Source: Coffea arabica
Taxonomy: Eukaryota > Streptophyta > Magnoliopsida > Gentianales > Rubiaceae
DNA: 64,000 bases
NCBI RefSeq assembly: GCF_036785885.1
Contig: NC_092317.1
Location: 3,102,501-3,166,500 of the forward strand
Direction: 5' to 3'
Shown: in pieces, positions 23,316 to 32,893 of the stretch
Layout of the letters: every line of letters starts with the position of its first letter
Numbering within the stretch: position 1 is the first letter of the stretch
Notes under the pieces: generated by a model
Databases searched by the model: none
What the model was told of the DNA's origin: nothing
The model's input: only the letters and a program-made list of their open reading frames with translations
Position numbers and translations under genes: made by a program

Positions 23316-23579
23316 TGTCAGGAACACAAGCATACGTCGTCGTTTTAGTGATTCTAGCTAAATAATGCAGTTGTTAGGGAACGATGTCGTTTTACTTACA
23401 AAAGTTAGTTGGTCGGTTGTATCATGTTATAAATAAAGGGCTCTGTGAATGGCCAGGGTACCTGAGTAATAACCAAATTCTGTTACATTCATTCTCTCTC
23501 TCTCATTTCCTGATTCTCTCTCCCTTTCTCTCTTTCCCTTCCCTCCAATTTCCAAATCTGATAATCCAAGACCCTGACA
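23316..23579 (+). repeat. 3' LTR, 264 bp
   Basis: Same length and sequence as the 5' LTR, TGTC..GACA ends, followed directly by the GCTGC duplication at 23580-23584. Confidence 0.95.
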
Positions 23580-24057
23580 GCTGCTTGCAAGCAGCTCAAG
23601 TCGAGCTGACCAAATTGAACTCGAGTTCAAAGTTCAGCTCATTAGCAAGCGAATCGACTAGATTATATATATATATATTTATTTATTTATTTATTTATTG
23701 TTATTATTATTATTATTTTAATAGTAAAATTACATATATATATCCATAATATTTTACTATTTGTTAAAAAATATTATTTTATTCATTTTTTAAAAATAAA
23801 ATGATTATTTTTTTATTTTTTTAAACCTTGAGCTCGACTCAAATTTGAGTCCAGCTCAAGTTCGACCTTTATATTTTGAGTTCGTCGAGTTCAAACTCGA
23901 GTTCAAGCTTCATAAATTAAGTTGGAGTTCAAGTTGATTAGACTAAAATTTGATTCGGTTCGACTTGTTTGCACCCGTAATCTGAATGCATATTAGAATA
24001 ATAATAAACGAATAGCAAGAAGCAACTACAAGAAATACATATGATCTCAACCCTTTT

Positions 24058-24702
24058 AGGACTAACTCCACTTTGCACACTAAACATATATCACTCTCCT
24101 ACTTTGCATCTTAAACTTTAATTATGAACGCTTTACACTCTAAGAATACGTTTGATAAAACTGAAATCTGAAAAATAAAGTCTGAAATCTGAAATTTGAA
24201 TTTTGAATCCATTAAGTTATTGAATTGTTAAGTATTAAATCTAATATATTTAAGTATTAAATCTAATATCACATTCAGTAATAAGTGAATAACTTATCAC
24301 TTAATTTTGAGAGCAAGTTTTGCCTAAAAAATTCAGTGTCACTTAATTAATTCAGATGTCCAATTTTTGGTTATCAAACGGTCTAAATATGTTAAGATAT
24401 GATACTATTAAATTTAAGTGTTGAACTGAGTTATCATACAGGACCTAAATACTCAAGTTTATCTCATTTAAGTCTAATCAATAATAATTTTAGCAAAATT
24501 AATAGTGGTCAAAACAGCTAAGTGCTTGTAGTTAGAACAAAAAGTAATTAGTGATTAAATTTAAATGGGACAAATTTGAGAGTAGAAAATGAAAAATGTC
24601 CAAAATTGAGAGTTTAAAGTGCAAAATGTCCAAACTTAAAGTTTAGAATGTAGAGTAAGAAAGTGATACAAATTTGGAAGTACAAAATGGAGTTAGTCCT
24701 CA
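24058..24702. mobile_element. Long-TIR element with a nested MITE
   Basis: The left end reads AGGACTAACTCCACTTTG, and about 85 bp of it are matched in inverse by the right end (read inward AGGACTAACTCCATTTTG, then similar CACTTTC and AAACTTTAA words). It looks Mutator-like, but I could not define a target duplication. The middle holds a separate inverted-repeat insert at about 24149-24380. Confidence 0.5.
24149..24380. mobile_element. MITE with CGTTTGATAA ends
   Basis: The left end is CGTTTGATAAAACTGAA. The right end read inward is CGTTTGATAACCAAAAATTG. Both are followed by TCTGAA words, the AT-rich interior is non-coding, and it sits inside the longer element at 24058-24702. Confidence 0.5.
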
Positions 24703-25551
24703 AATTACATGACAAATGCTTTGCAAAGAGTTGAGAAGGTAAGCTAGGGAATTCCAGAGGAATAAACGTTAAATGTTTTGCACGGTGTTGAGAAAGTGTT
24801 AGAGAATTCCAGAGGAATAAACATTCAGTTGCGTAATATTTTTCCTATTTTGTTCTCAGTATTGGTAGCGATCCAAGAAAAGATCGTTCAGTTATAATTG
24901 CATGTCACATGATTCACCAAAATCTTAATAAAATGTTCTAAAACACTTCCGAGTCAAACGGTAATGATTCGAAGTACCTTTTACACACTCGGAAATCTCC
25001 CTGTCGCTTGAATATGAAGAATATGAAAGCATGTGGTGAGAAGAAGGTAATTTCATGTATGAGAATTAAACTTACTCTAGAGAAAGCGTGAGATAGGACT
25101 CAATCGTCATTATACAAACAATTCAGAGTTTCGGGTACAATTATTTAAACAAATATAGAAGCGTTGATTAATCAAATATGTTCAACATCCACAATCAATT
25201 AGGTTTAAATTTTACAATTTACTGCTACAATGTGATTTGTTAACTGGAATAAAAAAACATTAAAATTTAGATTACAACGTGAGAAAGTGATATTCTGCAA
25301 TCTGCATATGTTGCTTCAGTGTTGCGATAACCATATGATGTCAACTAAGATTACGAATGACTATAAATTAAAATTGTTACAAGTTAGATAAAGATCAAAG
25401 CTATCAAAGCACCACAATGACCGTTCGCATCTATCTTACCATGTCAGATCAGCAAGTCAAACAAAAGGAAAGTTTCACTTTGAAAAAATAAATTCAGAAC
25501 ACCTTCGAATTCCCTTGGGATTCCTCTTGTTCGCTGCAGGCAGTAACTGAT
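24703..25551. other. AT-rich intergenic, 3' flank of PSF1
   Basis: No ORF is supported. A short direct repeat (GGGAATTCCAGAGGAATAAAC-like words near 24748 and 24795) is present. The right edge may include the true last exon of PSF1, discussed there. Confidence 0.4.
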
Positions 25552-25567
25552 CTATGTAGTCTTCGGA

Positions 25568-28500
25568 TTATTCTCCTAGAAAACAAATTTGTACAAACAG
25601 GTACAGCATAAGTTGAAGCCATTCTTGTCCAGAAAGAACCATAATCACTTGGTTCAACCAGTCAGCTCTTCCATTAAGCCCTGTGAACCAGGACACATTA
25701 TACTGAGATCTTGGGCAAATTATTATACAAGAGTACCACAACATAAGAGTGAAAATTGCCTGGGAGATGTATTGCTCAGCATCAGTTCTTCTGAGAAAAA
25801 GAATTGCATGGCGAGCTAAGTTAGCTGACTGATCACTGAGCAGAACATTTCCAATATCCTCTAGTACCCTCACTTTGATGTAGGGATCTTTTGGTGGGAC
25901 CATGTCCTGGCATTGGCAGAAAGACATTTGAGACAATATGCAGTCTTTTTGAAAGAACAAGTTCACATTGCAAACCAGTTGCAAATTAATCAAAAAATCT
26001 GCAGACTTTGCATCAAATCATACTGAAACATCATTCAATGCAAGACACTTGTTTCTTATCTGCCTCCTCGTCCAATCCAAAATGAAGAGAAAATAAGATA
26101 AAGCAAGATACAAACTTCCTATCAAAGAAGAATGCATAAAGGGACTTAAGGAGCTATACACATCTCTTCAGGTACAAGAACAGGAGAAATCAATTTCCTA
26201 GAATGCAAAATAGCAGCAGGTTGAACTGCTACACCTAAAAGCAATAAATCTTTTAACTCCAGTTTGTGAATGCATTCGTCTTCATTGTGAAAATGCCATC
26301 TTCCAAGACTTTAAGGCTAATTTAGTCATAGTTGCTGGTCACTGGATAAGCAAAAGAAAATGCCAACAGTGCAGAATTCAGTTGCATAAAGCCGGCTAAG
26401 TTCCTCATACAATTAGCATGTCACTTGGAGAAGTCTCACACGACATTATCATCATACAGAATTAGTTAGTTTGTGCAGCAATACAGTCGTTTAACAATTG
26501 CTTAAGATCTTGCTATATTCCTCATTCCAATGAGCCTCATAGTTCCTTAAACAGTGAAATTTCTTAAAAATTTAAGGCTATGGAGGAGATAGGTTTTTTA
26601 CCACAGCTAATCAAGATGAAGATCATCATATAGAATTAGTTAGTTTGCGCAGAAATACAGTTGTTTAGCAATTTTTAAGGCTATAGAGGAGATAGATTCT
26701 TACCACAGCTAAATCAAGATCAAGTTCTGACATATAAGATTGTAAACTTGCAGCATGGTTCTTGAAATATTCTTTCTCAGAGCCACTGAGCTTCTCTTCT
26801 ATTTCTTCAGGCAGAACTCTCTCAACAGCCCATCCCAAACTTCGTATAGTTTCTGCTCTATTATACCTATGAAGTCACAGATGCAGATGTTATTAAGCAA
26901 GATATGAAACCACACAAAGAGGACTCAGAAAAAGTTTACTGAAATAAAAATGGTGAAGCAGATGTATCTACATACACATAAGCCATCAAACAACGCTTGT
27001 TGCGGAGTAGAGAAAGGTGGTGGATGAGTGCCCCTGAGTTGTGAGCTTTTAGCAACTGTTTTTCTGATTCTTCTAATTCCTGGTTATTCAGTTTCTTTAT
27101 CTCTTCAATCTTCTTTAGCTCTTCAATTTTCCTGCATCATATCAATATGATTAATGTTTTGAATTGATTGACCACATGCGCCCCTGAGGCACAAGAAGAC
27201 CAGAGATGCTATATATCAATGATCTATGCACTTGCATCTCATCCATAGGTGAGAGAGAGAGAGATCAAAGAAACAAGGGATCGCCAGGTGAAGACAACTA
27301 AGTACCTTCTTTTTTTCTTTTTCTTTTTTCTAAGGAATATTAGTATAGTTCAATTCAACTAAAGCCAGAAATTAAGCATAAGCTAACCCGCCACCGATTT
27401 AATAGTTGTGATTAAATCAAGTTTCCAAAAGTAAGACTTGTTTCAGTTAAGTCATAAGCTACTTTGTGTAAAAACCTAGCCTTTCGACAAGACAAAATGG
27501 TCATAAAAGAGAATCTTAGAAGCTTCTCAAGCTGAAGCATTTACTTTTCTAGTTAGAGACCAATGTGTTGGGGCTAATGTGGGATCCGCCCAACAGCCTG
27601 CCGGTTTAGGTAAATATCTAGTGCATTCGCCAATGGAGAAGTCATTTTTGTAGGAGAAACCATGTGTTTTTGGGACCTGCACACTTTCTGGTATAAAAAG
27701 GAAATAAAAACACAAAGGGAAGAAAGAAACAATAAAGGAATCGGATGATGAAGCCTGCAGTGTATCTGCTTGGAAAAAATTCAATCTATTACACCATTAA
27801 ACATGAGGCATGATTTTCATCAAAATAAGGACATTATATTACATTGAAGATTCGAATCAAGTAGATTGAAGTAATTCCTTTGGTCTTAAATTGCTTGAAA
27901 ACTATCTCACTTCACTTTTTTTTTCCTTTTTTTTGGGTTAAAGTATGAAGAAAGGATGAGTTGTCTGGCACTCATGAAAAATGGACTTTTTTTTAGCACA
28001 ATTACGATAAAAACCAACCAGCAATGCAAACAATCAGATTATCAGCAAAATGATGCTTTCTTCTCTTTATTTCCTTGGTGACTGTCTATCTATCGTTTAG
28101 AGGGTCAGAAACAAGAATGAAGATGAAGAAAGTCAGGCAAGGACATCTAAAAGAGGCTGCAGCACATGGCCCACATTCAACAAGAAACTTACCTTATCAA
28201 TGAGCCAAGGTGATGGAGGTGGCCTGTACATTCATCGATTACTTGGGCAAATAGGTCATTCTGCATGGAGAAAATATCAGAAACAAAAGGTGGACAAAAC
28301 TCAATCAGCCAACTTCTTGGATAAATACTTCAATTGGGAAGATAAGAAACAAGTTTAAAGTTTCAAAATGAATACCCAACATATCAACACTGATGAGAAT
28401 AAGCAAAGACATACAAAATTATGTGAAGGAACAAGAGCCAAACAAGATTAGAGCAACAACAACCTACAAATCTATGAGTTGCATATTCTGTGACACAATA

Positions 28501-29062
28501 AATGAGAGGCAAAAGCAAAGTAAGTCGATGATTATGCAGGCTTCACATCAGAATTCCAAAACTATTTCTTTCTGCTTAAACTAGAAAATGAACTCCATTT
28601 GTGCATCAGTTCATCCTGAAATTATGGTCCCACAAAAATCTGTCCGTGAATTTGTATTTCGAACTCTCAGATATATCACCAGCATTTGAGAGTTAATTAT
28701 CCTTATTCTACTATTTCAGGGACCTGATATGCTTTTCTAGCAAAAGTAAGTGGCAGCACAACAGAACAGTGGTGACAATTTCCAGCTCCAAAGACACAAC
28801 TAAGCATCGTTTGGGACACAACCAATTGTCCAATTCTTGTTGTTTCAGTTAGCCTATCTTGAAAAAACTGCATATAGCTACAATGACCAGGACACAAACC
28901 AACAAAACCAATGCATTTCTATGCAGTGAACTATCAATTAAACCACCCTCCCTTTCGCCCAACATGCCACAGATTGAAGACACTTACATTAAAAGCTGAG
29001 AGTTGTCCAGGTTCACTGCTCGCAAGTTCTTTGACTAATTCGCTTCCCTTTTTCCCATACAT
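25568..29062 (-). CDS. PSF1: GINS complex subunit PSF1, DNA replication
   Basis: Five exons: 29062-28988, 28260-28193, 27131-26976, 26866-26704 and 25906-25568. PSF1 with SLD5, PSF2 and PSF3 forms GINS, part of the CMG helicase that unwinds DNA at replication forks in the nucleus. Family blocks are [15 protein letters not shown] at the start, [17 protein letters not shown] and [12 protein letters not shown] in the middle, [11 protein letters not shown], then [20 protein letters not shown] and [13 protein letters not shown]. Four introns fit GT..AG with perfect frame. After EQYISQ the frame runs on for about 60 unusual hydrophobic residues to 25568, which the family lacks. A GC-AG intron (CAG|GCAATT at 25760 to TTTTCTAG|GAG at 25575) would instead end the protein seven residues later, at 25552. 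The C-terminus is therefore unsettled; the rest is firm. Confidence 0.9.
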
Positions 29063-29310
29063 TCCTCAGGACTGAAAATTAGACGACTCTCTGGTTCAAC
29101 TGCACCACATAAGCATTTTATCAAACAGGTCCTCCACAAGAATATACTTCTATTTACAGAGTTCACAAGTAGACTGAAATCTTCTTACTAAATGGCACGA
29201 CAAATTATACAGCTTCTGTATCATATGCGTGAAATTGATCTCTAAACCATATAGATCTATTTCAAAGTCCAATACACTTGTGAAATTTTCAAAAATAGTA
29301 CATCTGTACA

Positions 29311-29324
29311 TTTTCGCGCGAAAA
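29311..29324. promoter_or_regulatory. Palindromic E2F-type site upstream of PSF1
   Basis: TTTTCGCGCGAAAA is a perfect palindrome matching the E2F/DP core TTTCGCGC on both strands. It lies 249 bp upstream of the PSF1 start codon. Plant replication genes are classic E2F targets, so S-phase activation is likely. Confidence 0.7.
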
Positions 29325-29500
29325 ATTTTGAACGAAAAAAAATAAAAGAGATAATTCAAGCTGAAATAATGAAAATTGATCCTTACCAAAAGAATTATAG
29401 AAATGACGGGATAAGCGAGATAGGAAGGAGAAAATTTTGTGATTGGGGTAATTAGCTGTGTTTGTCATGTAGTAATCGGTTATGGCCGGCCGAGGGATGC

Positions 29501-29512
29501 TTTGGCGGGAAA
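29501..29512. promoter_or_regulatory. Second E2F-type site upstream of PSF1
   Basis: TTTGGCGGGAAA equals the canonical E2F consensus TTTSSCGSGAAA-like form. It lies 439 bp upstream of the PSF1 start. Two consensus sites in one promoter make a chance match unlikely. Confidence 0.7.
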
Positions 29513-29585
29513 TTTTTGACAAGAGCTTTCAGCTTTAGATCTATTTGAGAATGCATTCCCCGCCCCGAAAATAACATCAAGGAAA

Positions 29586-30940
29586 GAGTAATTTATTCGG
29601 TTGGTCACTAAATTTTTGCGATCGGTCAAGTTTTGGTCACTCAACTATTAAAAAACTAGTTTTGACCACTAAAATATATAAAAGTAAGACACGAGGCCAT
29701 TCTGTTAGATTTAGCCGTTAAGTAGACAAATGCTGTCTATCCGCGTGATTTCCAATAAAAAGACAGGGTCAATTTAGGAAATTAAAAATAGATCTTCTTC
29801 TTGTCAGGGTCAATTTTGCTTTTCCCTGAACAGCTTGGAAACGCGACAATCAAACTCCGCGAGGTTTGTATTTAAATTATTAGTAGTAATATCCGCGAGA
29901 GCTATTTAAGATGAACGTTTTCTTTTATTCAAATAATGTTTGCAGGAGGCTAGAGGCATTAGTGTGGAATCTAGGGATGTGGGAACCAGCATCTCAACCC
30001 CATCAAAATTGAAGAGTAAGAAGAAGTCGGAAGCCTCTTCCACTCAAACGACATTGTTCTCAGATACGAACGCTCAATCTGCAGAGGGATCTCCTTTTAT
30101 GGCCTTCAAATTCATCTTGGGTGTGGCACTGGTTTCAGTGATTATTGGCATCATTATTGGGAAAATATACTAAGCTGGTAGGGCTTCCTAGTTATGGATT
30201 TGCTTCTGAAGATGGAGGAATTCAATTTTTTTTCTTTTTTTTTAAACAAAAATCGTATTTATGGGTTTCTCATTTGTAATAGTGTAGTGAGAAAGAAAAA
30301 CCAATTTTTTGGCTAGCATGCTATTTATGTAGGAGGTTAGAGTTGGTTTGGTTTTGGTCCAATGGGAATTGGTTTTTTTAGGATAAAGATCCCCTAGCTG
30401 TGCGTTACCTGTATTGCATTTTGCAGTAAAAGAGAGTTGGTTCTCTGTAATGAAGGTTGATACGGTTAGTTACCCCAAGAATAAGTAAAAAAAAAAATTG
30501 TTGATGATAACTGGTAGATGTGAATTTGTTGTGTTGAGAATGTTAACAGTCAAAAAGATAGATGGAAGAATTGAATCATCTTCATAGGAGGAATAGGAAG
30601 AAGAAGAAGTGAAAGATGGTAGTCTGAGGCTCTGAGGTGTCAAGGAGTAACCAAGGGGCTCGTCAACAAAAAAGGACAGGGAAACTAGAGTTAACAGATT
30701 AAGAAAAGGGTCGGATCAATGCCAAGAAGAAGATCTATTTTCAACTTCCTAAATTGACCCTGCCTTTTGTATTGGAAATCGGGTGGACAGACAGCATTTG
30801 TCTACTTAACGGCTAAATCTAACAGAATGGCCTCGCGTCTTACTTTTTTACATTTTAGTGGCCAAAACCAACCTTTTAATAGTTGAGTAACCAAAACTCG
30901 ACGATCGCAAAAGTTTAGTGGCTAATCGGATAATTTGCTC
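29586..30940. mobile_element. Pack-MULE-like element carrying a gene fragment
   Basis: Inverted terminal arms of roughly 235 bp lie at about 29586-29819 and 30700-30940. The left begins GAGTAATTTATTCGGTTGG; the right read inward begins GAGCAAATTATCCGATTAG. Both continue with CACTAAA and TTTTGCGATCG words and end in AGATCTTCTTCTTG. The flanks are TCAAGGAAA (29577-29585) and TAAAGGAAA (30941-30949), an 8/9 match to a Mutator-type 9-bp duplication. No transposase is present; the 880-bp interior carries exon-intron sequence of a host gene. Long TIRs, 9-bp duplication and captured exons together define a Pack-MULE. Confidence 0.72.
29828..30173 (+). pseudogene. Captured 3' gene fragment, tail-anchored protein end
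   Basis: An exon piece (EQLGNATIKLRE) ends at an apparent donor near 29861. A TTTGCAG acceptor at 29945 then opens EARGISVESRDVGTSISTPS, a KSKKKSEASSTQ linker and a final hydrophobic helix FILGVALVSVIIGIIIGKIY with stop at 30171-30173. This is the C-terminus of a membrane-anchored protein with an intron retained, so it was captured as genomic DNA, not cDNA. I do not recognise the donor gene. There is no start codon unless the element is transcribed from its own arm. Confidence 0.55.
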
Positions 30941-30949
30941 TAAAGGAAA

Positions 30950-31618
30950 TAAATGATACAGGATAAGGGCTAATTTTTCAGAATATTTCCCAAAAACAAA
31001 AATTGTGCTTGGATTGGAGTGTTTTTCAAAAATAAGTTTTTAAAATAAAATGTTAGGTTAATACATTTAAAAAATGCTACTAAAAGCATCTAATCCATAC
31101 AACATCAAATACAACTTATAAAAACACCAACAATTTAAAAAATAATGATATACTACAAGTTATAATGGTATACCTTTTCATAGGTCCTGCTCAAGGGTTG
31201 GGTAATTTATATGAATCTCAATACGGGTTTCTCTGTGTGGTTTGTAAACGAAAACTATAAAAAGGCAAATAAAAAAACTTAAGCCAAAAACCAAACTAAC
31301 AACGTCGTTACCTCTCCCATCTTGGGCTAATTTCTGAGAATATTGCCCAAAAACAAAAAAAAAAATCCAATTAATATGACTCTAACATAGTTCATTTTCC
31401 AAATTATGCCTGTCATGTTGATTCAGTATAATAGAAAATAAAAAATATTTTTTTTAATGTGACCTAGCACGCTAGGCTACAAATAGTATGCAAAATCCAG
31501 TTAATATGGCTCTAACATAGTTCATTTTTCAAATTATAATTGTCGTGCTGACAGAAAACAAATAATTTTTTTAAAAAAAATGTGTTGGCACAACAGCCTA
31601 GGTGTAGCCTTTTTTTTA
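30950..31618. other. Repeat-rich intergenic
   Basis: No gene. A direct repeat with GGGCTAATTT and CCCAAAAACAAAAA words occurs at about 30967-31005 and 31322-31368. Tandem copies of a TTAATATGRCTCTAACATAG unit lie near 31370 and 31498, and the same word recurs inverted near 32195-32215. This marks an older element interrupted by the one at 31619. Confidence 0.45.
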
Positions 31619-32090
31619 GCCAAATTACACTTTACCTCCCTATAGTTTAGTATTTTTTTTTACATAACTCCCCTATAGTTTCAAAAGTTATACAGAATCC
31701 CCTCATGATTTGGATTAAAGTGTTAAAGTGACAGAAATGGTCATTCGTAATGAAACTTTTGAAAATGTCGAAATTACTCTTATAAATACATGACACACTA
31801 ACCCCATATGATTTTATATTTTACCATATAACCCCTTTATGATTTAATACTTTACCATATAACTCTCTTATGGTTTCTAAAATATATACATAATCATCTT
31901 TGATTAATCAATAATTTTTAACTTTACATAAGGGTATTTTTGATATTTCAGACGATTCCGTTATGAATGATTATTTTCATCACTTTGATATTTTAATCCA
32001 AGTAATGAAGGGGTTATGTATAATTTGTAAAATCATATGAGAGATATGTAAAAAAATACTAAACTATAGGGGGTAAAGTGTAATTTGCTC
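31619..32090. mobile_element. TIR element nested in an older inverted repeat
   Basis: The left end is GCCAAATTACACTTTACCTC. The right end read inward is GAGCAAATTACACTTTACCC. Both continue with CTATAGTTTAGTATTTTTTT and TACATA, giving about 50 bp of inverted match. The 472-bp interior is non-coding. The T- and A-rich flanks make the target duplication ambiguous. Confidence 0.6.
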
Positions 32091-32224
32091 TATTTTTAAC
32101 ACTTGGAAACCACATCAGTTGAGCACATTTTTTTAAAAAAAATTAGTTATTTTTTGCTTTGCTAATTCAGCATGGTAGGCACAGTTTGGAAAATGAACTG
32201 TGTCGGAGCCATATTAACTGAATT

Positions 32225-32893
32225 TTTTTGGCTCCATTTGAATTCTCCTGTTTTTCAAATACAATATCACAGTAATACACAAATAAAAATAATTTCAAAA
32301 TATTTCATCCATACAATATATTAAAACAACTCTCAAATATACCAAAAAATAAAAAAAAATTAAAATTTTGTAATATTTTCCACCTATTATCACCAATCCC
32401 ACCCCCCACTGCCACCACCATCTCATTCTTCGTTTCTTCTCCCCCTCCTTCTCCTCCCTCTTCTCTCTCCCTCTCCTTCTTCCTTCTCTATTCCCCTTCT
32501 CTCTCTCTTTTCCTCGCCACCCCCTGCCCCTCCCTTCCCTCCTTCAATCTAGTTTCAACTAGATTGCGATTGGGAAGATGGGGACGAGAGGAGCCAGATT
32601 GGGGGAGGGAAAGGAAGGGCGAGGGGTGACAAGGAAGAGAGAGATGAGGATGTAGAGGGTGATGGTTGCGGTGGGTGGGGGTAATAGTTGTTGTAAACAG
32701 TAGTGTTAATTTTTAAAAAAAACTCTAAATTTTTTTAAAATTTTAAAAGATGTCCCAAGATATATTTCAAAAATTTCTCCAAAAATACAAAAAAAAATCT
32801 ACAGTACAAATTTTTTATATACACTGTTATAGTAAAATATTTCAAAAACACCTTTAAAAATAACTAATCCAAACAAAAAAACGAAGCCTTAAT
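32225..32893. mobile_element. Foldback element with CT-rich and GA-rich arms, copy A
   Basis: The left end is GGCTCCATTTGAATT. The right end read inward is GGCTTCGTTTTTTTGTTTGG then ATTAGTTATTTTTAAAGG. The left half is strongly pyrimidine-rich (32398-32550) and the right half purine-rich (32575-32690), centred on CTAGTTTCAACTAG, so a single strand could fold back over most of its length. A second copy lies at 35078-36506. Confidence 0.5.

Larger units (their letters stand above)
18376..23579 (+). mobile_element. Complete Ty3/gypsy chromovirus LTR retrotransposon, Reina-like
   Basis: The 5204-bp element has two 264-bp LTRs that look identical base for base, 5-bp GCTGC target duplications, a primer-binding site for initiator tRNA-Met, one uninterrupted gag-pol ORF ending in a chromodomain, and a purine-rich tract before the 3' LTR. 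Short LTRs, a total near 5.2 kb and a C-terminal chromodomain fit the Reina clade of plant chromoviruses; the clade call is from size and layout, not a tree. Identical LTRs mean very recent insertion, and nothing visible prevents autonomous activity. Confidence 0.95.
18352..23977. mobile_element. Older repeat (TGCAAA..TCGA ends) split by the chromovirus
   Basis: Left of the retrotransposon lies AGGATTGCAAATGAATCGAG. To its right, CTCGAG-rich sequence runs to about 23977 and ends with a segment that reads inward as ACGGGTGCAAACAAGTCGAA. These ends form an imperfect inverted pair. Without the insertion the element is about 420 bp. It resembles the TCGAG-rich element at 53218-53700. A (TA)n and (TTA)n tract lies at about 23664-23720 inside it. 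Confidence 0.5.
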
